Of a stretch of 64,000 bases of DNA, positions 1-8,452 are shown one piece after another. Every line of letters starts with the position of its first letter. Position 1 is the stretch's first letter. The position numbers and the translations under genes are program-made. This stretch comes from Actinacidiphila paucisporea. Lineage in GTDB: Bacteria; Actinomycetota; Actinomycetes; Streptomycetales; Streptomycetaceae. The stretch is from positions 1 to 64,000 of the forward strand of contig NZ_FRBI01000017.1 of the NCBI RefSeq assembly GCF_900142575.1, in the 5' to 3' direction. The notes below the pieces were generated by a model that saw only the letters and a program-made list of their open reading frames with translations, had not been told where the DNA came from and searched no databases.

Positions 1-381
1 ACCGGTACGAGCACGGGTACGTCGGCGGGTACGAGTTCGGGTACGTCGGCGGGTACGACCGGTGGTACGCCGCCGCCGAGTGCGGGGTGCTCGGCGACGT
101 ATCGGACGGTGAACGCGTGGACGGGTGGTTACCAGTCCGAGGTCACGGTCAAGAACACCGGTAGTTCGGCGATCTCGGGGTGGACCGCGTCGTGGTCGCA
201 GCCCGCGGGTGACACGATCACCAGCCTGTGGAATGCCGTGCAGGGCAGCTCCGGTGGCCTGACCACGGCGAAGAACGCACCGTACAACGGCACGCTCGGT
301 GCCGGGGCGAGCACGACCTTCGGCTACACCGTCAACGGCGGAGCCGCGCCCACCCTCACCCTGAGCTGCCAAGCGAGCTGA
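1..381 (+). CDS. C-terminal part of a secreted carbohydrate-active enzyme with CBM2 domain (5' truncated)
   Basis: The frame is open from base 1 and stops at 381, so only the last 126 residues are visible. The first ~30 residues are a Thr/Gly/Ser linker made of GTS/GTT units, then three prolines. A family-2 carbohydrate-binding module follows: paired cysteines near its ends, W at about residue 40, an NTG turn, SGWTASW and the closing LSC. CBM2 modules bind cellulose, chitin or xylan, so the missing N-terminal part is probably an extracellular glycoside hydrolase or lytic monooxygenase; its family cannot be told. A strong hairpin at 413-446 follows the stop. Confidence 0.85.
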   Translation, partial: TGTSTGTSAGTSSGTSAGTTGGTPPPSAGCSATYRTVNAWTGGYQSEVTVKNTGSSAISGWTASWSQPAGDTITSLWNAVQGSSGGLTTAKNAPYNGTLGAGASTTFGYTVNGGAAPTLTLSCQAS

Positions 382-412
382 ACGCGCGGTAGCTGAACCA
401 GGGGAAAGACCG

Positions 413-446
413 GCGGCGCGGCAGCCCTCCCTGACTGCCGCGCCGC
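413..446 (+). terminator. Stem-loop terminator after CBM2 gene
   Basis: Perfect 12-bp stem (413-424 with 435-446) and 10-nt loop, with no U-tract, as is usual for actinobacterial terminators. It lies between the CBM2 gene and the convergent cupin gene, so it may serve both. Confidence 0.7.
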
Positions 447-459
447 TTCCCTGCCTGCT

Positions 460-1203
460 TCACGCCGGTGGCGGCTCAAGGGCGTCGTCCCGCCGGTAGG
501 GCGCCAGCCGGCCGCACATCCCGAGGGTGTCCTGCGGCGGCGGCGCGAGCCGTGCGACGGCCGCGTCGCCCAGGTGGCGTACGTCGCCGCGCCGCAGGGC
601 GGCGATCTGCTCCCCGGTGCGTTCCGCCGCGGCCGCGGCGCGCTGCCGCCAGGCGGCCTCCCACGCGTCGAGCCGCGGGGCGACGAGTGCCGCGGCGGCC
701 TCGTGGAAGGCGTTGAGCGCCTCGGGGTGCCCCGATTCGACCTGTTCCACCAGGTCCCGGTAGCCGGCGACGGCGAGGTCCCTGCGGGCCCTGGCGCGTA
801 CCGCGCGCTCCTCGGGGGTGCCGTCGCCGAGCCAGGCGGCCGCGCGGTAGGCGGCGGGGTCGGCCAGGTGCTCGGGCGGGAAGGTCATGACGGCGTCGCC
901 GGCCTCGGGCAGGCCGTCGTTCTGCATGAGCACCATGACGTCGAGGCCGCCGGTGTCGACCGCCCGGTGGATGGTGCCCGGTGTGAACCAGACGGCGTCG
1001 CCCGCGGCCAGCGGGGTGCGGCGGAGGCCCTCGGCGGTGAGGGTATGCAGCTCACCGGTGCCGCCGAGCACGCAGTAGCACTCGGTGCAGGTCAGGTGCA
1101 GGTGCGGGGAGCCGCCGTGCAGGCCGTCCTCGGTCGGCCAGGGGTAGACCCGCAGCCGGGACAGCCCGATTCCCCCCGGCAGCAGCGGTACGTCGTCGGT
1201 CAT
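460..1203 (-). CDS. Cupin-domain protein
   Basis: 247 residues. The start is ATG at 1203 (MTDDVPLL), preceded by GGAGGGG; the frame runs on upstream to 1530 but that extension overlaps the neighbour and has no such site. Residues ~20-105 form a cupin beta-barrel with an HLHLTCTE metal-binding motif, a GDAVWF turn and GTIHRAVD as second motif. The C-terminal half is alpha-helical and Ala/Arg-rich. Single-cupin proteins of this kind are often sugar-binding or isomerase-like. It is divergent from the PmoA-like gene at 1448, which suggests a shared small catabolic locus with the LacI regulator. The substrate is unknown. Confidence 0.75.
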   Translation of the reverse strand: MTDDVPLLPGGIGLSRLRVYPWPTEDGLHGGSPHLHLTCTECYCVLGGTGELHTLTAEGLRRTPLAAGDAVWFTPGTIHRAVDTGGLDVMVLMQNDGLPEAGDAVMTFPPEHLADPAAYRAAAWLGDGTPEERAVRARARRDLAVAGYRDLVEQVESGHPEALNAFHEAAAALVAPRLDAWEAAWRQRAAAAAERTGEQIAALRRGDVRHLGDAAVARLAPPPQDTLGMCGRLAPYRRDDALEPPPA

Positions 1204-1447
1204 GCGCGTCCCCTCCGGATCGTGCGGAAACTTTTCTGACTGCCCGTGGCCGTGCCGGCCTGCGGATGGTGACCCGGTCCCGCCGCCAACCGTAGCGTCG
1301 TGCGGGTTATCGTCGCCGGAGGGAAACCGACACTTTCGGTCCGGCGGGAGGCACGTACCGGGGGCCGCGGAGTGCCGCGGACAGCCCCCACAGCCGGCGC
1401 CGCTCCCGGCCCGCCGGCCCTCCCGCCGACCCCGAGGAGACCTCCCG

Positions 1448-2419
1448 GTGAACGACCGCCGCCAGCAGCCGCACCCGCCCGGCACCGAGCCCGAGCCCGC
1501 CGGCCTCACGGTGACCCACGAGCTCGGCACCTCGCTGCGGGTCGGCTACCGGGGGCGCCCGCTGACCCGTTACGTCCACCGGCCCTGGGACGCCCCGCTG
1601 GAGTCCCCGCGGCCCTACTTCCACCCCCTGCGCACCCTGGGCGGGGACCTGGTCAGCATCTACCGCCCGCACGACCACATCTGGCACAAGGGCCTGTCGC
1701 TGTCGCTGCCCAACGTCGGCAGCGAGAACTTCTGGGGCGGCGTCACCTACCGGCGCGGCACCGGGTACGGGCAGTTCGACAACAACGGCTCCATGGACCA
1801 CCAGGCCTTCGACGAACTCAGCCTGACCGGGGGGCGGTTGCGGGTCACGGAGCGCCTGCGCTGGCACACCGCGCACGGCGAGCCGTACGTCACCGAGACC
1901 CGGCGTCTCGGCATCGAGGTGCTGCCGGACGACGACGCGTGGGTGCTGGTCTTCGAGACCGCGATCACCAACGTCCGCGGCGCCCGTACGGTCATCGGCA
2001 GTCCCACCACCGAGGGCCGGGACAACGCCGGTTACGGCGGCCTGTTCTGGCGCGGCCCGCGGTCCTTCACCGGCGGCACCGTCCACACCCCCGACGCGAC
2101 CGGCGGCGACGAGCTGATGGGCGTCCGCGCGCCCTGGCTCGGCTTCACCGGACGGCACGACGACCACGGGCGGTCCTCCACGCTGGTCTTCGTGGACGAC
2201 GCGGCCAACGAGCCGGGCGCCGGCCACGTCAAGTGGTTCGTCCGCGCCACGCCCTTCGCGTGCGTGTGCCCCGCGCCCTTCTTCGACCGCGAGGTGGCCG
2301 TCGAGGACGGCGCCACCCTCAACCGGCGCTACGCGGTCGTCATCGCCGACGGCGACCGCGGCCGGGACGGCAGTGGGCAACTCGCCCGCGCCGGTGCCGC
2401 GTCGCTCGCCGCGCACTGA
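1448..2419 (+). CDS. PmoA-like (DUF6807) family protein
   Basis: 323 residues, GTG start at 1448 with GAGGAG just upstream. The sequence matches the family often annotated as methane oxygenase PmoA (DUF6807): an early strand-rich region, the HDHIWHKG-type histidine motif near residue 75, NFWGG, and a C-terminal FVRATPFACVCPAPF segment. Despite the name these are not methane monooxygenases. They occur in sugar or glycan catabolic loci next to LacI regulators and dehydrogenases, as here, where a cupin gene is divergent and a LacI gene follows. The enzymatic role is not established. Confidence 0.75.
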   Translation: MNDRRQQPHPPGTEPEPAGLTVTHELGTSLRVGYRGRPLTRYVHRPWDAPLESPRPYFHPLRTLGGDLVSIYRPHDHIWHKGLSLSLPNVGSENFWGGVTYRRGTGYGQFDNNGSMDHQAFDELSLTGGRLRVTERLRWHTAHGEPYVTETRRLGIEVLPDDDAWVLVFETAITNVRGARTVIGSPTTEGRDNAGYGGLFWRGPRSFTGGTVHTPDATGGDELMGVRAPWLGFTGRHDDHGRSSTLVFVDDAANEPGAGHVKWFVRATPFACVCPAPFFDREVAVEDGATLNRRYAVVIADGDRGRDGSGQLARAGAASLAAH

Positions 2420-2541
2420 AACACGCCCGCAATCCGGGCGTGCTATACCTGGCGGAAGTCCGTATTCCCGCGGCCTGAGAAGGCCCTTGGCCGGGGATTG
2501 CGGCACGGAATGGCGTACGGCAAAGCCGGTAGCATGGGAAC

Positions 2542-3609
2542 GTGACCGTGCAGAAATCGAGCAAGCCGCAAACCGCGAGTGCACGGGGCGAGTCGGCGTC
2601 CGGCGGAACAGCCACGCTGGCGGAAATCGCCAGGCAGGCAGGGGTTTCCGCGCCCACCGTTTCCAAAGTCCTCAACGGCCGGGCCCATGTGGCGCCCGCC
2701 ACCAGGGAAAAAGTCGAGCTGCTGCTGCGTGACCACGGTTACCGCCGTAAGCGCGGTGCCGCCAGGCCGCGCCCTTCCGGATTGCTGGAACTCGTCTTTC
2801 ACGAGCTGATCAGCCTGTGGGCGACGGAGATTATCCGCGGCGCGGAAAACGTGGCCAGGCAGGAAGGGCTCACCCTCGTGCTGTCCGAGTCGTCGGGCCG
2901 CGAGGAGATGGGCCTGTCGTGGGTCGACGGCGTGCTGACCCGGGACCCGGCCGGCGTCATCCTCATCATGTCCGACCTCACCGCGGGGCAGCGGGAGTCG
3001 CTGGCCAGCCGGGACGTGCCGTTCGTGGTCATGGACCCGGCCGGCTACCCCGCCGACGACGTGCCGTCCATCGGCACCACCAACTGGCAGGGCGGTTACA
3101 CGGCGACCCGGCACCTGCTGGAGCTGGGCCACCGCCGTATCGGCGTCATCTGCGGCCCCGCCGACGTGCTGTGCAGCCGGGCCCGTATCGACGGCTACCG
3201 GGCCGCCCTGGAGACCGGAGGAGTCGTCTGCGACGACGCGCTGGTCCGCCACGGCACCTTCCAGACCGAGGCCGGCCACCGCATCGCCCTGGAACTGCTG
3301 TCGGCGCCCGACCGCCCCACCGCCGTCTTCGCCGGCAACGACGTCCAGGCCATGGGCGTCTACCAGGCCGCCCGCGACCTCGGCCTGCGCATCCCGGAGG
3401 ACCTCAGCGTCGTCGGCTTCGACGACCTCCCGATCTCCGGCTGGATGGGCCCCCCGCTGACCACCGTCCGCCAGCCCCTGGTCGACATGGCGGAGGCCGC
3501 CGCCCGCCTCGTCCTCGACCTCGGCCGCAACGTCCAGCCCACGATGCGCCGCGTCGAGCTGGCGACCACCCTCGTGGTCCGCGCCAGCACCGCCCGCCCG
3601 GCGGCCTGA
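2542..3609 (+). CDS. LacI-family transcriptional regulator
   Basis: 355 residues. The N-terminal helix-turn-helix (about 25-47, TLAEIARQAGVSAPTVSKVL) with the hinge NGR is typical LacI. A periplasmic-binding-protein-like effector domain covers ~80-350 (GYTATRHLLELGHRRIGVI, FAGNDVQAMG, VVGFDD). GTG start at 2542. TAGCAT at 2530-2535 ends 6 nt before it and there is no Shine-Dalgarno sequence, so a leaderless transcript is predicted. It probably represses the cupin/PmoA-like locus upstream, with a sugar as inducer. The target is inferred from position only. Confidence 0.92.
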   Translation: MTVQKSSKPQTASARGESASGGTATLAEIARQAGVSAPTVSKVLNGRAHVAPATREKVELLLRDHGYRRKRGAARPRPSGLLELVFHELISLWATEIIRGAENVARQEGLTLVLSESSGREEMGLSWVDGVLTRDPAGVILIMSDLTAGQRESLASRDVPFVVMDPAGYPADDVPSIGTTNWQGGYTATRHLLELGHRRIGVICGPADVLCSRARIDGYRAALETGGVVCDDALVRHGTFQTEAGHRIALELLSAPDRPTAVFAGNDVQAMGVYQAARDLGLRIPEDLSVVGFDDLPISGWMGPPLTTVRQPLVDMAEAAARLVLDLGRNVQPTMRRVELATTLVVRASTARPAA

Positions 3610-3944
3610 GCCGTCCCGCGGGCCGCGCCCCCGACCGCGCGGAGCCGGGGCGGTTGGGCCCGCCGCGGACACGGGGCCGCGGCGGGCCGCCAGGCCCGCG
3701 TACCGACGGCTACGGAAGCGGTACGCCCCCCCCGGGGTCCGGGCCTGGCAGAAACGACTTCATCAGGCCCGGAATTGTTCAGCAGCCCCGGTTGCGGGGC
3801 GGATCAATGGCCGGGGCACTGCGGGCGGAACCGCGCCGGCCACTGGTCGGAAACCTCACCGTCATCGGCCGGGGCTACGATCCGCTCACCCCATGATCGG
3901 CGCAGCACCGGTCGCGTGCTGTTCAAACGGCGAGGAGCTTCGCG
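3610..3944. other. Intergenic region upstream of ATP-grasp gene
   Basis: It contains the terminator at 3657-3688. The part near 3760-3800 is less GC-rich and may hold the ATP-grasp promoter, but no convincing -35/-10 pair is visible. A GAGGAG ribosome-binding site lies at 3932-3937. Confidence 0.5.
3657..3688 (+). terminator. Stem-loop terminator after lacI-type gene
   Basis: Perfect 12-bp GC stem (3657-3668 with 3677-3688), 8-nt loop, about 50 nt after the LacI-family stop codon. Confidence 0.7.
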
Positions 3945-5081
3945 ATAGCGCTTCGAATATGGCTCAGCAGCGCGGGAGTCGCCTCGACGCAGGTGATGTC
4001 GATGCTCCGCGACAACCCGGACGCCGTCGGCGTCCACATCTACGGGACGAACGTCGACCGGGACGCCGCCGCGCTGGCCGCGTGCGACGTGGCAGAGGTC
4101 GAGCCGCGGCATGTGAGCGACGACGAATACTCCGCCTTCGCCCTGGACTTCTGCCGGCGGCACCGCATCGACGTCCTCGTACCGCCCCGGCGGCTGACCG
4201 CACTCGCCGGGCTCGGCGCCGAATTCGCCGCAGTGGGCACCCGGTTGATGTGCTCGCCGCTTGCCGCGATCGAGGTGCTGACCAGCAAGACCCGAACGTA
4301 CGAGGCCGCGCTGGCGGCGGGCGTGCCGGTGCCGCCGTGGCGGTCGGTGCGCGACGCGGCGGAATTCCGGGCGGCGGTCGCGGAGTTGTCGGCGGCCGGC
4401 GAAAAGGTCTGCATCAAACCCGCGGGCGAGTATTCGGCGTTCGGCTTCCGCGTCCTGGACGACGGCCCGCTGCGGATACGTGACCTGCTCGCGCCGCCGG
4501 TTCCGCAGGCCTCGGTGGCAGCCGTCGCCGACGCCTTCGAGCGGGCCGTGGACGAGGGCGACCCGGTGCCGGAATTCCTGGTCATGCCGTATCTCGACGG
4601 GCCGGAGATCAGCGTCGACTGCCTGTCGGCGCCCGGCGGCCACCCGCTCGCGGCGATAGCGCGGTCCAAGGCGGGCCGCTACCGGCTGCTCCTCGACGAC
4701 CCCGAAGTCACCGCGATCGCCCGCCGACTGGTCGAGCACTTCGGCCTGGCGTACCTGTCCAACGTCCAGCTGCGGCACCTTGAGGGAAGACCGGTGCTGC
4801 TCGAAGCCAACCCCCGGGCATCGGCGGGCATCTTCCAGACCGCCTTCACCGGCGTGAACCTCCCCTGGGCCGCGGTCCGCCTGCTGCTGCGCGGCGAGAC
4901 CGGCCCCCTGGCCGAGCCGCGCCTCGGTGCCCGTATCGCGGTCACCGAGTCCGCGACCCAGGTCGACGCGCCGCCCCCCGCCCTCACCAGCGTCGACGGC
5001 GGCCTGGCGGCAGTGCCGACCACCGTCCCGGCCGCGGCCGCGATCCCGCCGCCCTTCCTGGAGGAGGCGGCGGCGGGCTGA
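3945..5081 (+). CDS. ATP-grasp domain ligase, probably using an ATA start codon
   Basis: ATP-grasp enzyme, 378 residues if it starts at 3945; such enzymes join a carboxylate to an amine or thiol through an acyl phosphate. Visible are the lysine-bearing CIKPAGEYSAFGF strand, PEFLVMPYLDGPEISVD, and the metal-binding LLEANPRASAGI near the end. The first GTG/ATG in frame is at 3993/3996, but starting there deletes the first strand of the N-terminal Rossmann-like domain. The frame stays open upstream to 3897 and reads ALRIWLSSAGVAST, the usual beginning of this fold. GAGGAG at 3932-3937 is 7 nt before an ATA at 3945, and no ATG, GTG, TTG or CTG lies between. If ATA is not used the protein is 362 residues from 3993. 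Confidence 0.8.
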   Translation: MALRIWLSSAGVASTQVMSMLRDNPDAVGVHIYGTNVDRDAAALAACDVAEVEPRHVSDDEYSAFALDFCRRHRIDVLVPPRRLTALAGLGAEFAAVGTRLMCSPLAAIEVLTSKTRTYEAALAAGVPVPPWRSVRDAAEFRAAVAELSAAGEKVCIKPAGEYSAFGFRVLDDGPLRIRDLLAPPVPQASVAAVADAFERAVDEGDPVPEFLVMPYLDGPEISVDCLSAPGGHPLAAIARSKAGRYRLLLDDPEVTAIARRLVEHFGLAYLSNVQLRHLEGRPVLLEANPRASAGIFQTAFTGVNLPWAAVRLLLRGETGPLAEPRLGARIAVTESATQVDAPPPALTSVDGGLAAVPTTVPAAAAIPPPFLEEAAAG

Positions 5082-5390
5082 AGCGGGTTGCCGGGTCGGC
5101 GGGTCGGGCTGAAGGCGGCCGCATTCGCGCCCGCCGCGGTCGGTGAACCGCCGGCGGCGCGCCCGCGGCAGGAAGCGACTCCGCGTGCCTGGGACCGGTT
5201 GGACCACGGGCGGTGCGGTCGGTGCGCCGCTGGTGCGCGACGCCCGGGTGTGCCCGCCGCAGGAAGCGGCTCGCCGTGCCCGGAACGGGCCGGACCTCGC
5301 GCCGCCCGGCGCCCGGTCCGCGCCGGCCCGTGGTCCGGTGCGGGCCGGTGACCTGGACAGATCGGCCGGGGTCGGTCAGTCTTCTCCGCC
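5082..5390. other. Intergenic region with imperfect direct repeat
   Basis: 309 bp, very GC-rich, with no gene recognised. Two imperfect ~32-bp direct repeats, each containing GCAGGAAGCG, begin near 5167 and 5259. Confidence 0.4.
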
Positions 5391-6194
5391 ATGGACGTAT
5401 CCCTCTTCCCCGAGGCCGCGCCGGCCACCGCCATAGCCGAGGTCGCCGAGCGGATCGGCGACCTGGTGCGTACGGCCGCCGACACCGCGGTGCGCATCCC
5501 CGGGGCCGAGTGGACCGTCGGCGAGGCCGCTGCGCATCTGGTGCTGGCCAACGAGCTGATGGCCGACCTCGCGGCCGGCCGGCCGCGCCCCTACGGCGAC
5601 GGCACGCCCGGCAGCCTGGCCGCGGTCAACGCGGCGGGGCTCGCGGGCTTCACCGAGCGCCGCGGTGCCGTCCTGGCGGACGGCATCGTGTCGCACGCGA
5701 AGGCCTTCACCGCGGCCGCGGCCGTCCGCCCGCCGGGCGAAGAGGTCGTCACCCCCATGGGTCCGATGGACCTCGGCACCCTCGGCTCGTACCTGCTCAC
5801 CCACATGCTCGGCCACGGCTACGACATCGCGCTGGCCCTGCGCCGCCCGCACATGCTCGACGCGGCGAACGTCGCGCTGACCCTGCCCTTCGTGACGCTG
5901 GCGATGCCCCGGGTGGTCGACGCGCGGGCCGCCGCCGGGCACAGCGCCTGCTACGACCTGCGGGTGCGCGGCGGCGGCGGCTTCACCGTGACCTTCACCG
6001 ACGGCACGGCGGTGGTCGGCGCCGGGCGCCCGCGGCGCCCCGACTGCACGATCGTCAGCGAGCCGGTCACCTTCCTGCTGATCGCCCTCGGCCGGTGCGG
6101 CCCGGTGTCCGCGCTGACCCGCGGCAAGATCCTCGCCTGGGGCCGCAAACCGTGGCTCGCACCCCGCTTCCCCCGCCTCTTCCGGGCACCTTAG
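5391..6194 (+). CDS. Maleylpyruvate isomerase / mycothiol-dependent enzyme family protein
   Basis: 267 residues, ATG at 5391. The N-terminal ~150 residues resemble the DinB-like four-helix MDMPI-N domain (WTVGEAAAHLVLANELM, YLLTHMLGHGYDIA), with histidines that in this superfamily bind a metal. The C-terminal ~100 residues look like the SCP2-like domain. Family members use mycothiol as cofactor, as in maleylpyruvate isomerisation or thiol transfer. No aromatic-catabolism neighbours are present, so the substrate is unknown. Confidence 0.75.
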   Translation: MDVSLFPEAAPATAIAEVAERIGDLVRTAADTAVRIPGAEWTVGEAAAHLVLANELMADLAAGRPRPYGDGTPGSLAAVNAAGLAGFTERRGAVLADGIVSHAKAFTAAAAVRPPGEEVVTPMGPMDLGTLGSYLLTHMLGHGYDIALALRRPHMLDAANVALTLPFVTLAMPRVVDARAAAGHSACYDLRVRGGGGFTVTFTDGTAVVGAGRPRRPDCTIVSEPVTFLLIALGRCGPVSALTRGKILAWGRKPWLAPRFPRLFRAP

Positions 6195-6204
6195 GGCTGC
6201 CGCT

Positions 6205-7359
6205 TCACGAGAAGGCGGCCACCGACGTCGGCTCCCACGCGGTGCCGTTGTAGAAATACGCGGGGTCGCCCGCCAGTCCGACCGTGCGGAAGGGCTTCCC
6301 GTGGTCGTCGACCCGCAGCGTGCCCTGCCGGTCGCCGCAGCTCCACAGGATCTCCAGATACCAGCTGACGTCCCGGTCCGCGGTGCGCGCGGCCACGTCG
6401 AGCACCTGCGCGTCGGACGCGGTGACCTGGAAGGGGAAGTCGGCGACGACGCGCGCCTGGTCCTTCCCCGCGAAGCCGGGTACGGCTTTCGTACGGGGTG
6501 CGGCGGCGTCGAGGTCGACGTCGAAGGACGCGGGCGTGAGCGCGCCGCCGCAGCCGGACCCCGTCGTGTAGCCGATGCCCCTGGGCGCGGGGCGGTTGCC
6601 CGTCTCCCGTACGGAGAGGGTGTGCAGGACGACGGGCCGGCCCGGCGCACCCTGCACGGTCAGTTCGAGCCGCAGTTTCCCCGCCGGTGTCCCGCCGAGC
6701 GCGTCGGCCCAGCCGTTCGCCTGCCGTACCTCCGGTGGCGGCGGCACCTTCGCCGGCTGCTGCGCCAGCAGGAACCACTGGTCGCAGGGGGTGTTCCAGT
6801 TGTCCGCCAGGACGGACACCTGGAGGGGCGCGGGCGCGGTGGACGTCGGCGCCGCGGTGGCGGTGGCGGTCGGACGGGGCCCGGCGGCGGGCCCCTCGTC
6901 GGCGAGGGCGCTGTGCAGGGCCAGCGCGGCGACGACGGCCAGCGCGGCGGCAGCGGCCAGCACGGCCGCGATACGGCGCCGCGGCCGGCGGGCGCGCGCG
7001 GCCGACTCGGCAAGGGGCGCCGCTTCGGGAGCCGCTTCGGGAGCCGGTGCGGGTGCCGCGTCCGGAGCCGGTGCGGGTACTGCCTCCGCTTCCGCCGCGG
7101 ACGCGGAACGCTCACGTCGGGCGGCGTCCGCCAGCAGCCACCGCCGGTGCAGCGTCAGCAACTCCTCGTGGCTCGCGCCGCACAGCCGCGCGAAACGCTC
7201 GACGGGGGCGTAGTCGCCGGGGACGGCGCCGCCGTTGCAGTAGCGGTGCAGCGTCGAGGTGCTGACGTGCAGGCGGGTCGCGAGCGTGCCGTAGCTGAGA
7301 CCCGAGCGTTCCTTCAGTTCGTGCAGTTGAGTCGCGAAGTCCCCGATGCCCGTGGTCAT
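6205..7359 (-). CDS. HTH-domain regulator with one transmembrane segment
   Basis: 384 residues. The start is ATG at 7359 (MTTGIGDF), preceded by GGGAGGG; an in-frame upstream ATG at 7404 lacks such a site. Residues ~5-65 are an XRE-type helix-turn-helix (LSYGTLATRLHVSTSTLHRYC). An Ala/Pro/Glu linker follows, then an Arg-rich stop-transfer and a single hydrophobic segment near residues 135-155. The C-terminal half is a presumably extracytoplasmic beta-rich domain. This HTH-TM-sensor layout is frequent in streptomycetes. It is convergent with the MDMPI gene and divergent from the lipoprotein at 7528. Confidence 0.82.
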   Translation of the reverse strand: MTTGIGDFATQLHELKERSGLSYGTLATRLHVSTSTLHRYCNGGAVPGDYAPVERFARLCGASHEELLTLHRRWLLADAARRERSASAAEAEAVPAPAPDAAPAPAPEAAPEAAPLAESAARARRPRRRIAAVLAAAAALAVVAALALHSALADEGPAAGPRPTATATAAPTSTAPAPLQVSVLADNWNTPCDQWFLLAQQPAKVPPPPEVRQANGWADALGGTPAGKLRLELTVQGAPGRPVVLHTLSVRETGNRPAPRGIGYTTGSGCGGALTPASFDVDLDAAAPRTKAVPGFAGKDQARVVADFPFQVTASDAQVLDVAARTADRDVSWYLEILWSCGDRQGTLRVDDHGKPFRTVGLAGDPAYFYNGTAWEPTSVAAFS

Positions 7360-7527
7360 TCCACCCTCCCCGTCGTCCCGGACCGGCGTTCCAGGAGGGT
7401 TCATCCTCGCAGGTCAGGATGGTGGAAGCGTTCTGCCGTCCCCTTTTGTCGCGAGACTGTGGCATCCGGGACAGGACGTGGCGGACGGTGGCGCCATCAC
7501 CACCGACTCCAGCGAAGGCAAACCACC

Positions 7528-8274
7528 GTGTCCGTGAAGTCCGCTCTCCCGTCCGCTCTTTCCTCCTCCGCCGTGCTGCTGCTCGGCGCCCTCGCCCTGA
7601 CCGCCTGCCAGTCGGGTTCCACCGAAGCGGCGGGCGGCCCTGCCCCGTCCCACCGGACCTCGGCCGCTGCGTCCGCGCCGACCACCGTGTCCCCCCCGAC
7701 CACCGAGGCACCCGTCCCCACCGCATCCGCGACCACCGCCCCGACCACCGCAGCGCCCCAGACCAAGCCGATGAGCGGCACCGGCGGGGGCACCGACACC
7801 GACGCCTACGCGTGGAAGCACCCCTGCGCGATCGAGCAGTTGACGGTGCGCGTCACCGCCAGGGCGGGGGCGCCGACGCAGCGGGTGATCGCCGTACGCA
7901 ACAACGGCGGGCAGGCCTGCGGCCTGAGCTACTACCCGCGGGTCTACCTGGACAGCGCGAAGTCCGCCGACGGCACCCGGGCCGTCAAGCCGCGGGTCCC
8001 CGGCGGTCTGGGCGGCCCGCCCGCCTACCCCGTGCACGCCCGGCAGACCGCCTACGCGGTCATCGACCTCGACCCGAGCGGCGCGACCACCGGCACCGCC
8101 CCGGGCGTCGACGAGCTGAACGTCCTTCCCGACGCGGACCACATGCCCGCCGCGGCCACCGAGAGCTTCCCCCTCGGCAAGGGCGCCCTGGTCCTGCGGC
8201 CGAAGCTCGGCCTGTACCGGACCACCGTCGCCGACGCGGTGGCGTCCATGAAGTCGGCGGACACCCAGCTGTAG
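7528..8274 (+). CDS. Putative lipoprotein with DUF4232-like domain
   Basis: 248 residues, GTG at 7528 with GAAGG about 9 nt upstream; a second GTG two codons later is possible. The signal peptide ends in a lipobox (LALTAC, Cys near residue 28), so it should be anchored to the outer face of the membrane. A Thr/Pro/Ala-rich linker spans ~35-85. The C-terminal domain (~95-248) has a paired-cysteine DUF4232-like pattern (HPCAIEQLTV, NNGGQACGL). Its function is unknown. It is divergent from the membrane-bound HTH regulator, which may control it. Confidence 0.75.
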   Translation: MSVKSALPSALSSSAVLLLGALALTACQSGSTEAAGGPAPSHRTSAAASAPTTVSPPTTEAPVPTASATTAPTTAAPQTKPMSGTGGGTDTDAYAWKHPCAIEQLTVRVTARAGAPTQRVIAVRNNGGQACGLSYYPRVYLDSAKSADGTRAVKPRVPGGLGGPPAYPVHARQTAYAVIDLDPSGATTGTAPGVDELNVLPDADHMPAAATESFPLGKGALVLRPKLGLYRTTVADAVASMKSADTQL

Positions 8275-8452
8275 GGGTCAGCCGACCTCGGGGGTACGGG
8301 AGGCGGCCGCCGGGTGCGTACGGACCGGCGCCGGGGCCGTTTGCCGTGACGGCGCGGACCCCGGTTCGTACGCCGTGCCCGCCGCGGGCGCCCTGCTCGG
8401 CGGCATGGGCGCGGCCGTCATCAGGACGTGCCCGGAGGCGGCGGTTCGGTGG

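Noticed and set aside
1448..2419. Methane/ammonia monooxygenase subunit reading of the PmoA-like gene
   Set aside because: The PmoA label is historical; the protein is soluble, lacks membrane segments and sits with sugar-type regulators.
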